From: Actinopolymorpha sp. NPDC004070
GTDB taxonomy: Bacteria > Actinomycetota > Actinomycetes > Propionibacteriales > Actinopolymorphaceae
NCBI RefSeq assembly: GCF_040610475.1
Contig: NZ_JBEXMJ010000008.1
Location: forward strand, 186,001 to 250,000
Reading direction: 5' to 3'
Length of the DNA stretch: 64,000 nt
Shown: piece by piece, positions 7,827 through 16,141 of the stretch
Position numbering within the stretch: position 1 is the first letter of the stretch
Layout of the letters: every line of letters starts with the position of its first letter
Notes under the pieces: model-generated
What the model was told of the DNA's origin: nothing
Seen by the model: only the letters and a program-made list of their open reading frames with translations
Database searches by the model: none
Position numbers and translations under genes: made by a program

Positions 7827-8465
7827 GTGGGAACGAGCATCGGTGCGGCCGACGTGGAGACCGTGGTGGCCGACGCGGCCGACACCCTTGCCCAGGCCGA
7901 GGGCCAGGACTGGCACGTGCCGGCCGGTGACCTGGAGTGGACCTGCTGGGAGACGATCGAGCACACCGCGGACGATCTGTTCGCCTACGCCGCTCAGCTC
8001 GGACCGCGCCGGCCCCCGCGCGACACGCACGTTCCGTTCGGGTGTGAGCGGCGGCGCCCGGGCGGACCGGCGAACACGATCTTCGCCGACCCGGAGGCAG
8101 GCAACGCCGGTCTGGTGCAGGTGCTGGAGGCCAGCGGTGCATTCCTGTCGGCGATGGTGAAGACCGTGCCGTCGACGGTGCGGGCCCACCACGTCTTCGG
8201 ACTGGCCGACCCGGAGGGTTTCGCGGCGATGGGCATCCTCGAGGTGCTCGTGCACATGTACGACGTGACCGCCGGGCTCGGGCTTGGCTGGCAGCCCGAC
8301 CCGGACCTGTGTGCCCGCATCCTGACCAGGTTGTTCCCCGACGTCGACCAGGGAGCCGACCCGTGGGCAGCGACACTGTGGGCGACGGGGCGGATTTCCC
8401 TGCCGGACAAGGCGAAACTCGACCGGTGGCGGTGGTACGCCGCGCCGGCGGAGAACACTCCCTGA
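7827..8465 (+). CDS. DinB/maleylpyruvate isomerase N-domain-like protein
   Basis: 212 residues related to the mycothiol-dependent maleylpyruvate isomerase superfamily. WTCWETIEHTADDLFAYA is the typical first helix with a histidine, and EVLVHMYDVTAGLG supplies the distal histidine. It lies 28 bases after the epimerase, with AGGAAGAGG before the GTG start. It is a second DinB-type protein in the same run, about 1.3 kb after the first, and sequence similarity between the two is low. The function is unknown beyond probable thiol-cofactor or metal-linked chemistry. Confidence 0.65.
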   Translation: MGTSIGAADVETVVADAADTLAQAEGQDWHVPAGDLEWTCWETIEHTADDLFAYAAQLGPRRPPRDTHVPFGCERRRPGGPANTIFADPEAGNAGLVQVLEASGAFLSAMVKTVPSTVRAHHVFGLADPEGFAAMGILEVLVHMYDVTAGLGLGWQPDPDLCARILTRLFPDVDQGADPWAATLWATGRISLPDKAKLDRWRWYAAPAENTP

Positions 8466-8490
8466 GTGGAGGACCTGCCCAGGGTCTGTC

Positions 8491-9768
8491 CTAGCCCTGG
8501 AGAGGCCGCGGCCGGATCACGGCACCGAGAACCGCCACAGCCGCGGTGACCAGGAAGGCGCCGGGCAGCGTGACCGCATCGGACACGGCGCCGAGAACGG
8601 GTGCGCCGACCGCCTGACCGAAGGCGAGGAACAAGAACGCCGCACCGACGCCGACCACGGGCCTCCGGGGCAGGATCCGCGTACCCCAGATCAGCAGCAA
8701 CCCGGTGAGCCCGATGTAGAGCGCGCCGAAGGCGGCACCGACCGCGACGGCGACGACAGCGCTGCCGGCGGCCAGCGCGAGTGCGGCCGTGGACGCGCCC
8801 AGCAGCAGCATCCCGCCGGTCCAGCAGCGCGCCGGCCCGATCCGGGTGGTGAGGTCACCGGCGAACGCGCCGAGGAGCCCCGCGGCACCCAGGGCGATCC
8901 ACATGGTCACGCCGGTGAGAGCACTGTTGCCGGCCGCGGTGACGAGGTCGCGGCCGAACGTCCAGGTCACCGCGCTGGCCAGCCCCATCGAGAACGCGGC
9001 GGCGAGCAGGCGCCAGCCGCCCGGAGGGATGCGGGTCCCGGCGCGGAGTGCCCCACGTCCCTGCCCCTCCGGTGAGTCGCCGGCCGACGCCACCGGCCCG
9101 TCCTGCGCTGCCGGCCCTGCCGGCCTGTCTGTGTGGCGGACACGTCGCGGCACCGTGAACCACACGCACAGCGTGATCGCGAACGCGAGGGCGGAGAACG
9201 CCGCCCAGGCCCAGCGCCAGCTCCCGGCGAACAGCAACGCGACCGGTCCGGACACGAGCACCCCGAGACCGGTGCCCGCGTTGACCACTGCCTGCATCCG
9301 GGGTTCCAGTCTCGACGGCGCGGACCGGGCGACGGCCTCGGCCATCGGAGGCGAGGCGAGCCCGGTGCTCGACCCGGCGAGCACGACGCCGAGGGCGAGT
9401 ACGACGGTCCCGGGTGCGGACGCGATGACCGCCGTACCGGCAGTGGCGCACGCTCCGGCTGCCACCGCGACGGGGCGCGCGCCCCACCGCGAGGTGGCGA
9501 GCGTGGCCACGACGATGGCCACGCAGTAGCCGGCGTAGCTGCCGGCCGCCACCGCGCCGGCGGTGGCGGCGCCGAGGTGGAACTCCGCCCGGAAGGCCGG
9601 CACGAACAGGCCGTAGGCGAACCGGGCCAACCCGTAGCAGACGGCGATCAGCGACATGCCGGCCGCCGCCAGTCCGACAGCGTCTCCGGTCCTCCCCGTG
9701 CCGGCCCGGCGCCGTTGGGGCTCTGCTGTCCTCGGCTCCGGCCCGGCCGTGGTCAGTGACTGGCGCAT
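8491..9768 (-). CDS. MFS transporter (YbfB/CynX-like exporter)
   Basis: 425 residues with about twelve hydrophobic helices and a central polar loop (about 200-235) separating two six-helix halves. Helix-1 sequence LIAVCYGLARFAYGLFVPAF resembles the YbfB/YjiJ and CynX-like MFS groups. The ATG at 9768 has GGGAGC upstream. Two palindromes typical of TetR-family operators lie 17 and 61 bases before the start, so the gene is probably repressed by a TetR protein and induced by a small molecule. No tetR gene is adjacent. The substrate is unknown; export of a toxic compound is likely. Confidence 0.82.
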   Translation of the reverse strand: MRQSLTTAGPEPRTAEPQRRRAGTGRTGDAVGLAAAGMSLIAVCYGLARFAYGLFVPAFRAEFHLGAATAGAVAAGSYAGYCVAIVVATLATSRWGARPVAVAAGACATAGTAVIASAPGTVVLALGVVLAGSSTGLASPPMAEAVARSAPSRLEPRMQAVVNAGTGLGVLVSGPVALLFAGSWRWAWAAFSALAFAITLCVWFTVPRRVRHTDRPAGPAAQDGPVASAGDSPEGQGRGALRAGTRIPPGGWRLLAAAFSMGLASAVTWTFGRDLVTAAGNSALTGVTMWIALGAAGLLGAFAGDLTTRIGPARCWTGGMLLLGASTAALALAAGSAVVAVAVGAAFGALYIGLTGLLLIWGTRILPRRPVVGVGAAFLFLAFGQAVGAPVLGAVSDAVTLPGAFLVTAAVAVLGAVIRPRPLQG

Positions 9769-9784
9769 GCCGCTCCCTTTCGAC

Positions 9785-9800
9785 TAAACCGATCGGTTTA
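9785..9800. promoter_or_regulatory. TetR-type operator 1
   Basis: TAAACCGATCGGTTTA is a perfect 16-bp palindrome, 17 bases upstream of the MFS start codon. The form AAACCGATCGGTTT is typical of operators for TetR-family repressors of efflux pumps. Confidence 0.65.
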
Positions 9801-9828
9801 TCCGAGTGAGGCTAGCAGCTGGTTAGCC

Positions 9829-9842
9829 ATACCGGTCGGTAT
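9829..9842. promoter_or_regulatory. TetR-type operator 2
   Basis: ATACCGGTCGGTAT has perfect 6-bp arms around a GT centre. It shares the ACCG...CGGT core with operator 1, 44 bases away, so the same dimeric repressor could bind both. The rest of 9843-10049 shows no gene I can support. Confidence 0.55.
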
Positions 9843-10049
9843 ACCCACGCGCGAAGGTGGATGACCTTTGTTGCTCGGCATGCCGGCGAGCGGGTGAATG
9901 TGCTGTGCCAGGGAGCAGATCTGAAGAGATTGCTCGCTGTGCGGGCCGGTGTGAACCGGGTCGCCGACGCACTTGCCGACGGCGCTCAGGTCCGCCAGGG
10001 ATGCTGAACCTTCCACCGGCCAGCAGAACAACCGCCACGGCCCTCATCC

Positions 10050-11042
10050 CTACCGGTCGAGGAACTCGACGCTCATGGAGGCGTTCGGGATCGGCATGGT
10101 CAGGGCCTCGGCGGCCACCGCGTCCCGCACCGATGCGGGGATCGCGCGGTCCAGACCGATCTCCACCCGGCCTCCGCGCCGGCCCCACTGACCGGCGAGT
10201 TCACCGTCGACCAGCACGCCGTTGGGGTGGTACCAGTCGTACGACGTGGTCCTGCGGCGCGCGGACGGGCCTACGTACAGTCCTGCCCGGTCCGCGCCGA
10301 GCAGGCCCAGGTCCTCCGTCGGCAGCAGCCGCACCCCGCGTACCTCACCGGCGTGGCGTACCGACTGTTCGTCGCCGGCCAGGATCCAGGCCTGCTGCCC
10401 CTCGAAGTCGACCGGCAGCAGTTCGCCCGCCAGTTGCTCCCACACCTGCCGGGCACCTCGTGGATGCATCCCCGCCCACCACGCGAACGTCCGCGGCGTC
10501 GTCGGCCCGAACGCGTGCACGTGCCTGCGGGCGAGCTCGGCCCGGGCCGCGGCCGGGTCGACGTCGGGCGCCTCGACCTCCCGGACGGTGAGCGACGTGG
10601 TGTCCCACCGCACGGCGATCCGGCCACTGGCCGCGCCCACCCGCACCAGCTGGCCCTGGTCCCGCGAAAGCCCGGTGGCGCGGACCGGACCGCCCGCCAG
10701 CATCCGGCACACCTCCTCCGCGGCGTCGTCGACCTCCCGCCTGACGACCGGATCGTCGGGCAGCCGCCCGACGGTGAACACGCCGAAGTCCGCGGCCGGC
10801 AGGACGTGCACGGCCAGCCGCGGGCTGTAGGTCTGCAGCAGGCCGTCGGCCTCCCACGCATGGGGCTCGCAGGACTCGACCCGGGCGTGCAGGGCCACCA
10901 GCGCCGCTCGCGGGGCCGAGTCCTGCAGTCCGTGCCGCGCGGCCTCGACGTAGCTGCCGGCGGGCAGCCGGTCGACCAGCTGGTGTGCCCGCAGCCGGTG
11001 GGCGACCGCCCGGGCGCGGGTGATCCGGAGGACAGCCGTCAC
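10050..11042 (-). CDS. Winged-helix DNA-binding domain protein (HTH_42/YcaQ-like)
   Basis: 330 residues from a GTG at 11042. It begins ITRARAVAHRLRAHQL, the usual opening of HTH_42 (formerly DUF1006) proteins. The middle holds FAWWAGMHPRGARQVWEQL and the C-terminus RRTTSYDWYHPNGVLVDGEL, both conserved landmarks of the family. E. coli YcaQ/AlkX and Streptomyces AlkZ in this superfamily are DNA glycosylases that unhook crosslinks, but the actinobacterial single-copy members are mostly uncharacterised. The ribosome-binding site is poor. Divergent from the YbaK-like gene, about 195 bases apart. Confidence 0.7.
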   Translation of the reverse strand: MTAVLRITRARAVAHRLRAHQLVDRLPAGSYVEAARHGLQDSAPRAALVALHARVESCEPHAWEADGLLQTYSPRLAVHVLPAADFGVFTVGRLPDDPVVRREVDDAAEEVCRMLAGGPVRATGLSRDQGQLVRVGAASGRIAVRWDTTSLTVREVEAPDVDPAAARAELARRHVHAFGPTTPRTFAWWAGMHPRGARQVWEQLAGELLPVDFEGQQAWILAGDEQSVRHAGEVRGVRLLPTEDLGLLGADRAGLYVGPSARRRTTSYDWYHPNGVLVDGELAGQWGRRGGRVEIGLDRAIPASVRDAVAAEALTMPIPNASMSVEFLDR

Positions 11043-11237
11043 GAGTCGTGGTCCGTTCGCCTGCTCATGGCCCTGACCGTACGACCCGTGCAGGACAGCT
11101 CCGGTCCCCCACGTCCGTGCGCCGGGACGGAACCTGCCCAAGATCCGTGGGACCTCCGCCCGATGTCCGGGCGGTCGACCGGAGCCGGTGCCGGTGCCGT
11201 GCGACCTGACCTGGCCGGTGACGGCACAATGAGGACG

Positions 11238-11801
11238 ATGAGCACCGACTCCACGTTCGGCACGCTGAAGGCCGTGCCCGCGCTCGACCGAACCGACCTG
11301 CTGGCCCCACCGGTCACCGCCGCCATCCGCGAGTGGGACCACCGCGGCATCGGCACCGGGGAGTTCCAGGTCGCCGAGATCGATCCCGAACTCGCCGACA
11401 CGGCCGCTTTCTGTGCGGCGTACGACGTCGCGCTGGACGCCTCCGCCAACTGCGTGATCATCGCCGGGAAGCGCGGGGGTGAGACCCGCTACGCGGCCTG
11501 CATGGTCCTCGCCACCACCCGGGCGGACGTCAACGGCGTGGTACGGCGCCGGCTGGACGCCCGCAAGGCGTCGTTCGCGCCCATGGACGACGCGGTGGCC
11601 CGCACCGGCATGGAGTACGGCGGAATCACGGCGTTCGGCCTGCCCGCCGACTGGCCGGTGCTCGTGGACCGGCGGGTGGCCGAGTCGGCGGGCGTCATCG
11701 TGGGCAGCGGCCTGCGCCGGTCGAAGCTGCTGGTGCCCGGGCGGGCGCTCACCGACCTCCGCGGTGCGGAGGTGCTGGACGACCTCGGGTTGCCAACCTG
11801 A
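11238..11801 (+). CDS. YbaK/EbsC-family aminoacyl-tRNA deacylase
   Basis: 187 residues with the YbaK/ProX editing fold. The catalytic lysine is probably in LDARKASFAP, and GMEYGGITAFGLP and a closing GSGLRRSKLLVP are the other family signatures. Such enzymes hydrolyse mischarged tRNAs (for example Cys-tRNAPro) in trans. Two ATGs (11229 and 11238) are possible: GAGGA sits only 2-3 bases before the second, and no clear site precedes the first. Its 3' end converges on the M48 protease. Confidence 0.85.
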   Translation: MSTDSTFGTLKAVPALDRTDLLAPPVTAAIREWDHRGIGTGEFQVAEIDPELADTAAFCAAYDVALDASANCVIIAGKRGGETRYAACMVLATTRADVNGVVRRRLDARKASFAPMDDAVARTGMEYGGITAFGLPADWPVLVDRRVAESAGVIVGSGLRRSKLLVPGRALTDLRGAEVLDDLGLPT

Positions 11802-11856
11802 GCTTGCCCGACGCCGACGCCGACGTCTCGGCCGAGGAGCCGCGGGCCGACGACGG

Positions 11857-12903
11857 TCAGCTGGGGCTGGAACCTGAGCCGGAGCCGGACCGGTTGCCGA
11901 ACCAGCCGTTCACCTTGTCGCGTACGCCGTCGACCGCGCCGCCCAGGTCGGCGAAGATCTTCGCCAGCGGGTCCTGCGACCGGGCGAAGGCCTCGCGGTA
12001 GGAGTCGGCCGCCCGCCGGGCCTCCTCGCTCATCTTGGCGTTGGCGTCGTCCTCGCGCCGGGGGTAGTTGCCGTCGAGGATGCGCCGGTAGTCGCCGTGG
12101 TCCACCCAGTGCCGCAGCTCGGCCGCGCGGACGGCGAGGAACGGGTGGCTGCGGGCCTCCAGCAGCAGCAGCTTCAGAACGCTGTCGCGCAGGTCGCCAC
12201 TGGCGTCGTACTCCGCCGCCTGGGCGAGGAACGCGGTCGCGTCGACGTCTTCCAGGTGCCCGCCGGAGGCGAGCTTCATGTGGGTGCGCAGCGCGGCGGC
12301 CGGGTCCTGGCAGGCCAGCAGGCCCGCCCGGTCACCTGACAACTCCGCCTTGCGCGACCACTCCATCAGGGCCGCGATGATCGCCCGCAGCCCGAGGACG
12401 CCGAGCGGCACCCAGGCGATCGCGCCGCTGAGCCGGATCAGGAACACCAGCACCGACTGGTAGAGCGCATGCCCGCTCTGGGCGTGACCGAGCTCGTGAC
12501 CGAGGACGAACCGCAGCTCCTCCTCGTCCAGCAGGTCGATCAACCCGCTGTTGACGACGATGAACGGTTTGTCCAGCCCGATGCACATGGCGTTGGGCAT
12601 CGGCCCGGTCATGACGTACAGCTCCGGCAGCTCCCGCACGTCGAGCGTGGCGGCGGCCTCGGCGTACAACCGGTGCACCTTGGGGAACTGCCGGTCCCCC
12701 GCGCGCACCGCCGAGCCGAGGAAGATCAGCCGGAGCGCACGCTCGTTGATCAGCCCGGACAGCTTGCGGAGCACGACGTCGAAGCCCCTGAGCTGGCGGA
12801 CCGCGACCAGGGCGCCGCGGTCGGCGGGGTGCTCCCATGCACGGGAGCTGACGCCGGTGAGCGTGAGCCGTGACCGGGCCGGCCGGTCCTCGATGTCCGT
12901 CAT
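11857..12903 (-). CDS. M48-family zinc metallopeptidase
   Basis: 348 residues. The zinc site H136-E-L-G-H140 is in VLGHELGHAQSGH, with the third ligand probably E187 in RKAELSGDR. A hydrophobic segment between about 148 and 182 is likely one or two membrane helices, as in HtpX/Ste24-like proteins. The C-terminus is a long helical region ending in a Gly/Ser tail (GSGSGSSPS). It may act in membrane protein quality control, by analogy with HtpX. The ATG at 12903 is the first start that keeps the conserved N-terminus; earlier in-frame codons encode low-complexity sequence. Confidence 0.85.
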   Translation of the reverse strand: MTDIEDRPARSRLTLTGVSSRAWEHPADRGALVAVRQLRGFDVVLRKLSGLINERALRLIFLGSAVRAGDRQFPKVHRLYAEAAATLDVRELPELYVMTGPMPNAMCIGLDKPFIVVNSGLIDLLDEEELRFVLGHELGHAQSGHALYQSVLVFLIRLSGAIAWVPLGVLGLRAIIAALMEWSRKAELSGDRAGLLACQDPAAALRTHMKLASGGHLEDVDATAFLAQAAEYDASGDLRDSVLKLLLLEARSHPFLAVRAAELRHWVDHGDYRRILDGNYPRREDDANAKMSEEARRAADSYREAFARSQDPLAKIFADLGGAVDGVRDKVNGWFGNRSGSGSGSSPS

Positions 12904-13049
12904 GACCGCTCCCCCATTCGCTGGACACTCGTCCCGAACGCTATCGGGTTCGGGTGCGTCCCGGAAGGCAACGAGGACGGCGGGTCGGGGGTCGGTCGGC
13001 CCAGTCGGCCCGGTCGTGCTGGGCTCGGCTCGAAGCTGCTCCGGCCGCA

Positions 13050-13811
13050 CTACCGCCGGAGCAACATGATGATCGCGATCACGCCGACGGTGACGATCAC
13101 GCCCCGCAGCAGCAGCGGGGACAGCCTGCGCCCCACCCGGGCGCCGACCAGGCCGCCGACGACCGAACCGACCGCGATCAGGACGGCGGGAATCCAGGCC
13201 ACGTGCGCGACCATGATGAAGACGACGGCCGCGACGGCGTTGGCGAGGCCGGCGAGGACGTTCTTGGCGGCGTTCGCGCGCTGCAGCGCCTCGTCCAGCC
13301 CGATCCCGAGGATGGCCATCAGGATCACGCCCTGGGCGGCGCCGAAGTAGCCGCCGTAGACGCCGGTCAGGTAGACCAGCACCATCAGCAGCCAGCCGCC
13401 GTGGTGGCGGCGTACGGGCTCCTTACGGCGGTCGGCGAGCCGGCGCGACAGCCACGGCTGGAGGATCACCAGCGCGACCCCGAGGCCGACCAGGACCGGC
13501 ACGATCATGTCGAACGCGCTCGACGGCAGCGTGAGCAGCAGGATCGCACCGGTGATGGCGCCGAGCACCGACATCGAACCCAGCCGGACCAGCCGGGTGC
13601 GTTGCCCGCGAAGCTCGGCGCGGTAGCCCCAGGCGGCCGCGGCCGACCCTGGGGCGAGCCCGATCGTGTTGGAGACGTTGGCGGTGACCGGTGGGATCCC
13701 GAACGCGATCAGGGTCGGGAACGTGATCAGCGTTCCCGACCCCACGATGGCGTTGATCGTGCCGGCCGCAGCCCCCGCGAGGAAGACGGCGAGGTATCCG
13801 AGTTCACTCAC
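13050..13811 (-). CDS. TauE/SafE (TSUP) family membrane permease
   Basis: 253 residues with about eight hydrophobic helices and the family's repeated glycine-rich turns: GTINAIVGSGTLITFPTL near the N-terminus and GVYGGYFGAAQGVILMAIL in the second half. TSUP proteins export or import small organic or sulfur anions such as sulfite, sulfoacetate or thiosulfate. The GTG start overlaps the stop of the SPFH gene (GTGA), so it is translated from the nfeD-SPFH transcript. That coupling to membrane-microdomain proteins is unusual and does not reveal the substrate. Confidence 0.85.
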   Translation of the reverse strand: MSELGYLAVFLAGAAAGTINAIVGSGTLITFPTLIAFGIPPVTANVSNTIGLAPGSAAAAWGYRAELRGQRTRLVRLGSMSVLGAITGAILLLTLPSSAFDMIVPVLVGLGVALVILQPWLSRRLADRRKEPVRRHHGGWLLMVLVYLTGVYGGYFGAAQGVILMAILGIGLDEALQRANAAKNVLAGLANAVAAVVFIMVAHVAWIPAVLIAVGSVVGGLVGARVGRRLSPLLLRGVIVTVGVIAIIMLLRR

Positions 13812-14965
13812 TCCGGCCGGGGCTCCTGCGCGGCCGGCTGCGCCGGTCCCGCCGAATCCCCGTTGGCCTCGGTCTCGTTCCGCCGCCCGCCCAGGCCGCC
13901 CTTGGCGGCGTCCTCGGCGGCGGCGATCGCCGCCTGCACCTCCGACTCCGCGTCCTGCAGGGCGGTGTCGGTGGCCTCCTCGGCCTGGGCGGCTTCCACC
14001 GCGTGGGGCTTGGGTGTGCGCCGGCGGGTGCGGTCGGCCGGCCGCGGGCTCGGCTCGCTGTCCTCGGTGAACTGGCCGACCATCGAGCCGATGCCCTCCA
14101 GCGCCTTGCCGATCTCGCTCGGGACGATCCACAGCTTGTTGGCGTCGCCCTGGGCGATCTTCGGCAGCATCTGGAGGTATTGGTAGGACAGTAGGCGCTG
14201 GTCGGGCTCACCGTCGTGGATCGCGTTGAAGACGGTCTCGATGGCCTGCGCCTCACCCTGTGCCCGCAGGATCTGCGACTCCCGCTGGGCCTGTGCCCGC
14301 AGGATCTGCGACTGCTTCTCACCTTCGGCGGTGAGGATCGCGCTCTGCTTCTCACCTTCGGCGGTGAGGATCGCCGACTGGCGCGTGCCCTCCGCGGTGA
14401 GAACCGCGGCCCGCTTGTCGCGGTCGGCGCGCATCTGCTTCTCCATCGAGTCCTGGATGGAGGGCGGCGGGTCGATGCCCTTCAGCTCCACGCGGTTGAC
14501 CCGGACGCCCCACTTGCCGGTGGCCTCGTCAAGGACGCCGCGCAACTCGGTGTTGATCTGCTCGCGGCTGGTCAGGGTGCGCTCGAGGTCCATGCCACCG
14601 ACGATGTTGCGCAGGGTGGTCATGGTGAGCTGCTCGATCGCCTGGATGTAGTTGGCGATCTCGTAGGTCGCGGCCACCGGGTCGGTCACCTGGAAGTAGA
14701 TCACCGTGTCGATGGAGACGACGAGGTTGTCCTCGGTGATCACAGGCTGCGGCGGGAACGACACCACCTGCTCCCGCAGGTCGATGGTGTAGCGCACCTT
14801 GTCGACGAACGGCACGATGATCGACAGGCCGGGGCCCAGGGTTCGGGCGAACCGGCCCAGGCGCTCGACGATGCCGGCCCGCGCCTGCGGGACGATCCGG
14901 ACCGACCTGGCCAGAACGGTGACGACGAGAATCGCTAATACGAGAACGAAGATCAAAGGTCCCAC
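13808..14965 (-). CDS. SPFH/band-7 (stomatin/QmcA-like) membrane protein
   Basis: 385 residues. A short N-terminal membrane helix (3-20) is followed by a band-7 domain up to about 190 with the classic VERLGRFARTLGPGLSIIVP and TLRNIVGGMDLERTLTSRE. A coiled coil with four 11-residue repeats comes next, then the QmcA-like segment ANKLWIVPSEIGKAL, and a disordered acidic C-terminus. Such proteins oligomerise into membrane cages and regulate FtsH-type proteolysis or lipid domains, and their partner is NfeD, encoded just upstream and overlapping by about 13 bases. A decayed second copy lies at 15.5-16.0 kb. Confidence 0.92.
   Translation of the reverse strand: MGPLIFVLVLAILVVTVLARSVRIVPQARAGIVERLGRFARTLGPGLSIIVPFVDKVRYTIDLREQVVSFPPQPVITEDNLVVSIDTVIYFQVTDPVAATYEIANYIQAIEQLTMTTLRNIVGGMDLERTLTSREQINTELRGVLDEATGKWGVRVNRVELKGIDPPPSIQDSMEKQMRADRDKRAAVLTAEGTRQSAILTAEGEKQSAILTAEGEKQSQILRAQAQRESQILRAQGEAQAIETVFNAIHDGEPDQRLLSYQYLQMLPKIAQGDANKLWIVPSEIGKALEGIGSMVGQFTEDSEPSPRPADRTRRRTPKPHAVEAAQAEEATDTALQDAESEVQAAIAAAEDAAKGGLGGRRNETEANGDSAGPAQPAAQEPRPE
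14257..14380 (-). repeat. Four 33-bp coding repeats (11-residue coiled-coil units)
   Basis: A 24-base block recurs at 14257 and 14290, and a different block (GCTTCTCACCTTCGGCGGTG) recurs at 14314 and 14347, all on a 33-base period. They encode two SAILTAEGEKQ-like and two SQILRAQAQRE-like units. An 11-residue period is what a right-handed SPFH coiled coil needs, so copy number could drift by slippage. Confidence 0.8.
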
Positions 14966-15426
14966 GGCTGCTCCGATTCATGGACGTACGCGGTGACGCC
15001 CTCGATCGAGAGAACGTCGACGGACTTGCCGGGTTCGATCCTCGAATGCTCGTCGTAGGGACGCGCAGTCCAGACCTCTCCCCCGATTCTGACTCTCCCA
15101 CCATGGGGATTGACTTCTTCGACGACCACACCCGTCTTGCCCACCAGCGCGGATATACCCGTGCGGATCGTCGGAGCCTCCTTCAGGTGCCGGAGGGCGA
15201 CCGGGCGTACCGCCGCGAGCATTCCCATCGCGACCACGATCGCGACCACGATCGAGATGACCGGTCCGCCGCCGACCAGGGCCGCGAGAGCCCCGGCAGC
15301 CGCTCCCGCGGCCACCATCAGGAACACCAGGTCGAGCGTGAGCAGCTCGACGGCGGCCAGCGCCACCGCGAGGATCGCCCAGGCCAACCACAGGTGTTCG
15401 CTGATCCAGGCGAGCAGATTGCCCAT
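14953..15426 (-). CDS. NfeD-family membrane protein
   Basis: 157 residues. Two to three hydrophobic helices in the first half are followed by a soluble OB-fold: GKTGVVVEEVNPHGGRVRIG and an acidic end. This is the short NfeD1b type that partners SPFH proteins. The ATG at 15426 is preferred; a TTG two codons earlier is possible. It is the first gene of nfeD-SPFH-tauE, and its 3' end overlaps the SPFH start. Confidence 0.88.
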   Translation of the reverse strand: MGNLLAWISEHLWLAWAILAVALAAVELLTLDLVFLMVAAGAAAGALAALVGGGPVISIVVAIVVAMGMLAAVRPVALRHLKEAPTIRTGISALVGKTGVVVEEVNPHGGRVRIGGEVWTARPYDEHSRIEPGKSVDVLSIEGVTAYVHESEQPWDL

Positions 15427-15496
15427 GTTCAAAACCTATGCGATCACGGCCTTCGTCTGCCCACCGGCAGGTCACAATCTGTGGACAACCCGCAGA

Positions 15497-15993
15497 TCAG
15501 TCGATGCCCTTCAGCTCCACGTGGGTGACCCGGACGCCCCATTGCCGGTGGCGTCGTCCAGGACACCGCGCAGCGTGATGGTGATCTGCTCGCGGCTGGC
15601 CCGGGTGCGCTCGAGGTCCATACCGCCGACGATGTTGCGCAGGGTGGTCGTGGTCAGTTGCTCGATCGCATGGACGTAGTTGGCGATCTCGTAGGTCGCG
15701 GCCACCGGGTCGGTCACCTCGAGGTGGATCACCGTGCCGATGGAGACGACGAGGTCGTCCTTGGTGAGCGCCGGCTGCGGCGGGAACGACACCACCTGCT
15801 CCTGCAGGTCGACGGTGTGTCGCACCTTGTCGACGAACGGCACGATGATCGACACGCCGGGCTGGAGGGTGCGAGAGAACCGTCCCAGTCGCTCGACGAT
15901 GCCGGCCCGTCCCGGCGGGACGATCCGGACCGAACCGGCGAGGGCGATGACAACGAGTATCGCCAACATCAGAAGGAAGCTCAGGGGTTCCAC
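15497..15993 (-). pseudogene. Truncated, frameshifted second copy of the SPFH gene
   Basis: The first 150 or so codons are close to the intact gene (VERLGRFSRTLQPGVSIIVP, NIVGGMDLERTRASRE). A small deletion after codons for DDATGN (the intact gene reads EATGKWGV) shifts the frame. The following bases still encode WGVRVTHVELKGID in another frame before a stop. The coiled coil and the whole C-terminal half are gone. It could make a 160-residue membrane-anchored band-7 fragment, but it looks like a decaying duplicate. Confidence 0.8.
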
Positions 15994-15994
15994 G

Positions 15995-16079
15995 GCTGCC
16001 CCGATTCATGGACCGCGCGATGACGCCCGCCATCGTGAGAACGTCTCCACCATGGAGACCGACGCCGCCCATGCTCAAA
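15995..16079 (-). pseudogene. Collapsed remnant of a second nfeD
   Basis: 16000-16048 aligns with the 3' end of nfeD (CCGATTCATGGAC, then GAGAACGTC) and 16066-16079 with its 5' end (CCCATG-TCAAA). Roughly 370 internal bases present in the intact nfeD are missing. It sits directly upstream of the SPFH pseudogene, preserving the original gene order. Confidence 0.65.
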
Positions 16080-16141
16080 GCTAAATGATCACGGCCTACG
16101 TCTGCCCACCGGCAGGTCGCGATCTGTGGACAACCAGTGGT

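Larger units (their letters stand above)
15439..16137. repeat. Flanking copies of an upstream segment marking a tandem duplication
   Basis: About 52 bases at 15439-15490 (from GCGATCACGGCCTTCGTCTG to GGACAACC) recur nearly unchanged at 16086-16137, with only a few substitutions. They are the region upstream of nfeD and the region upstream of its degenerate copy. The block between them is the decayed duplicate of nfeD-SPFH. Confidence 0.8.

Noticed and set aside
9798..10031. Possible tetR gene between the MFS and winged-helix genes
   Set aside because: The open frame has no helix-turn-helix pattern, odd composition and no ribosome-binding site.
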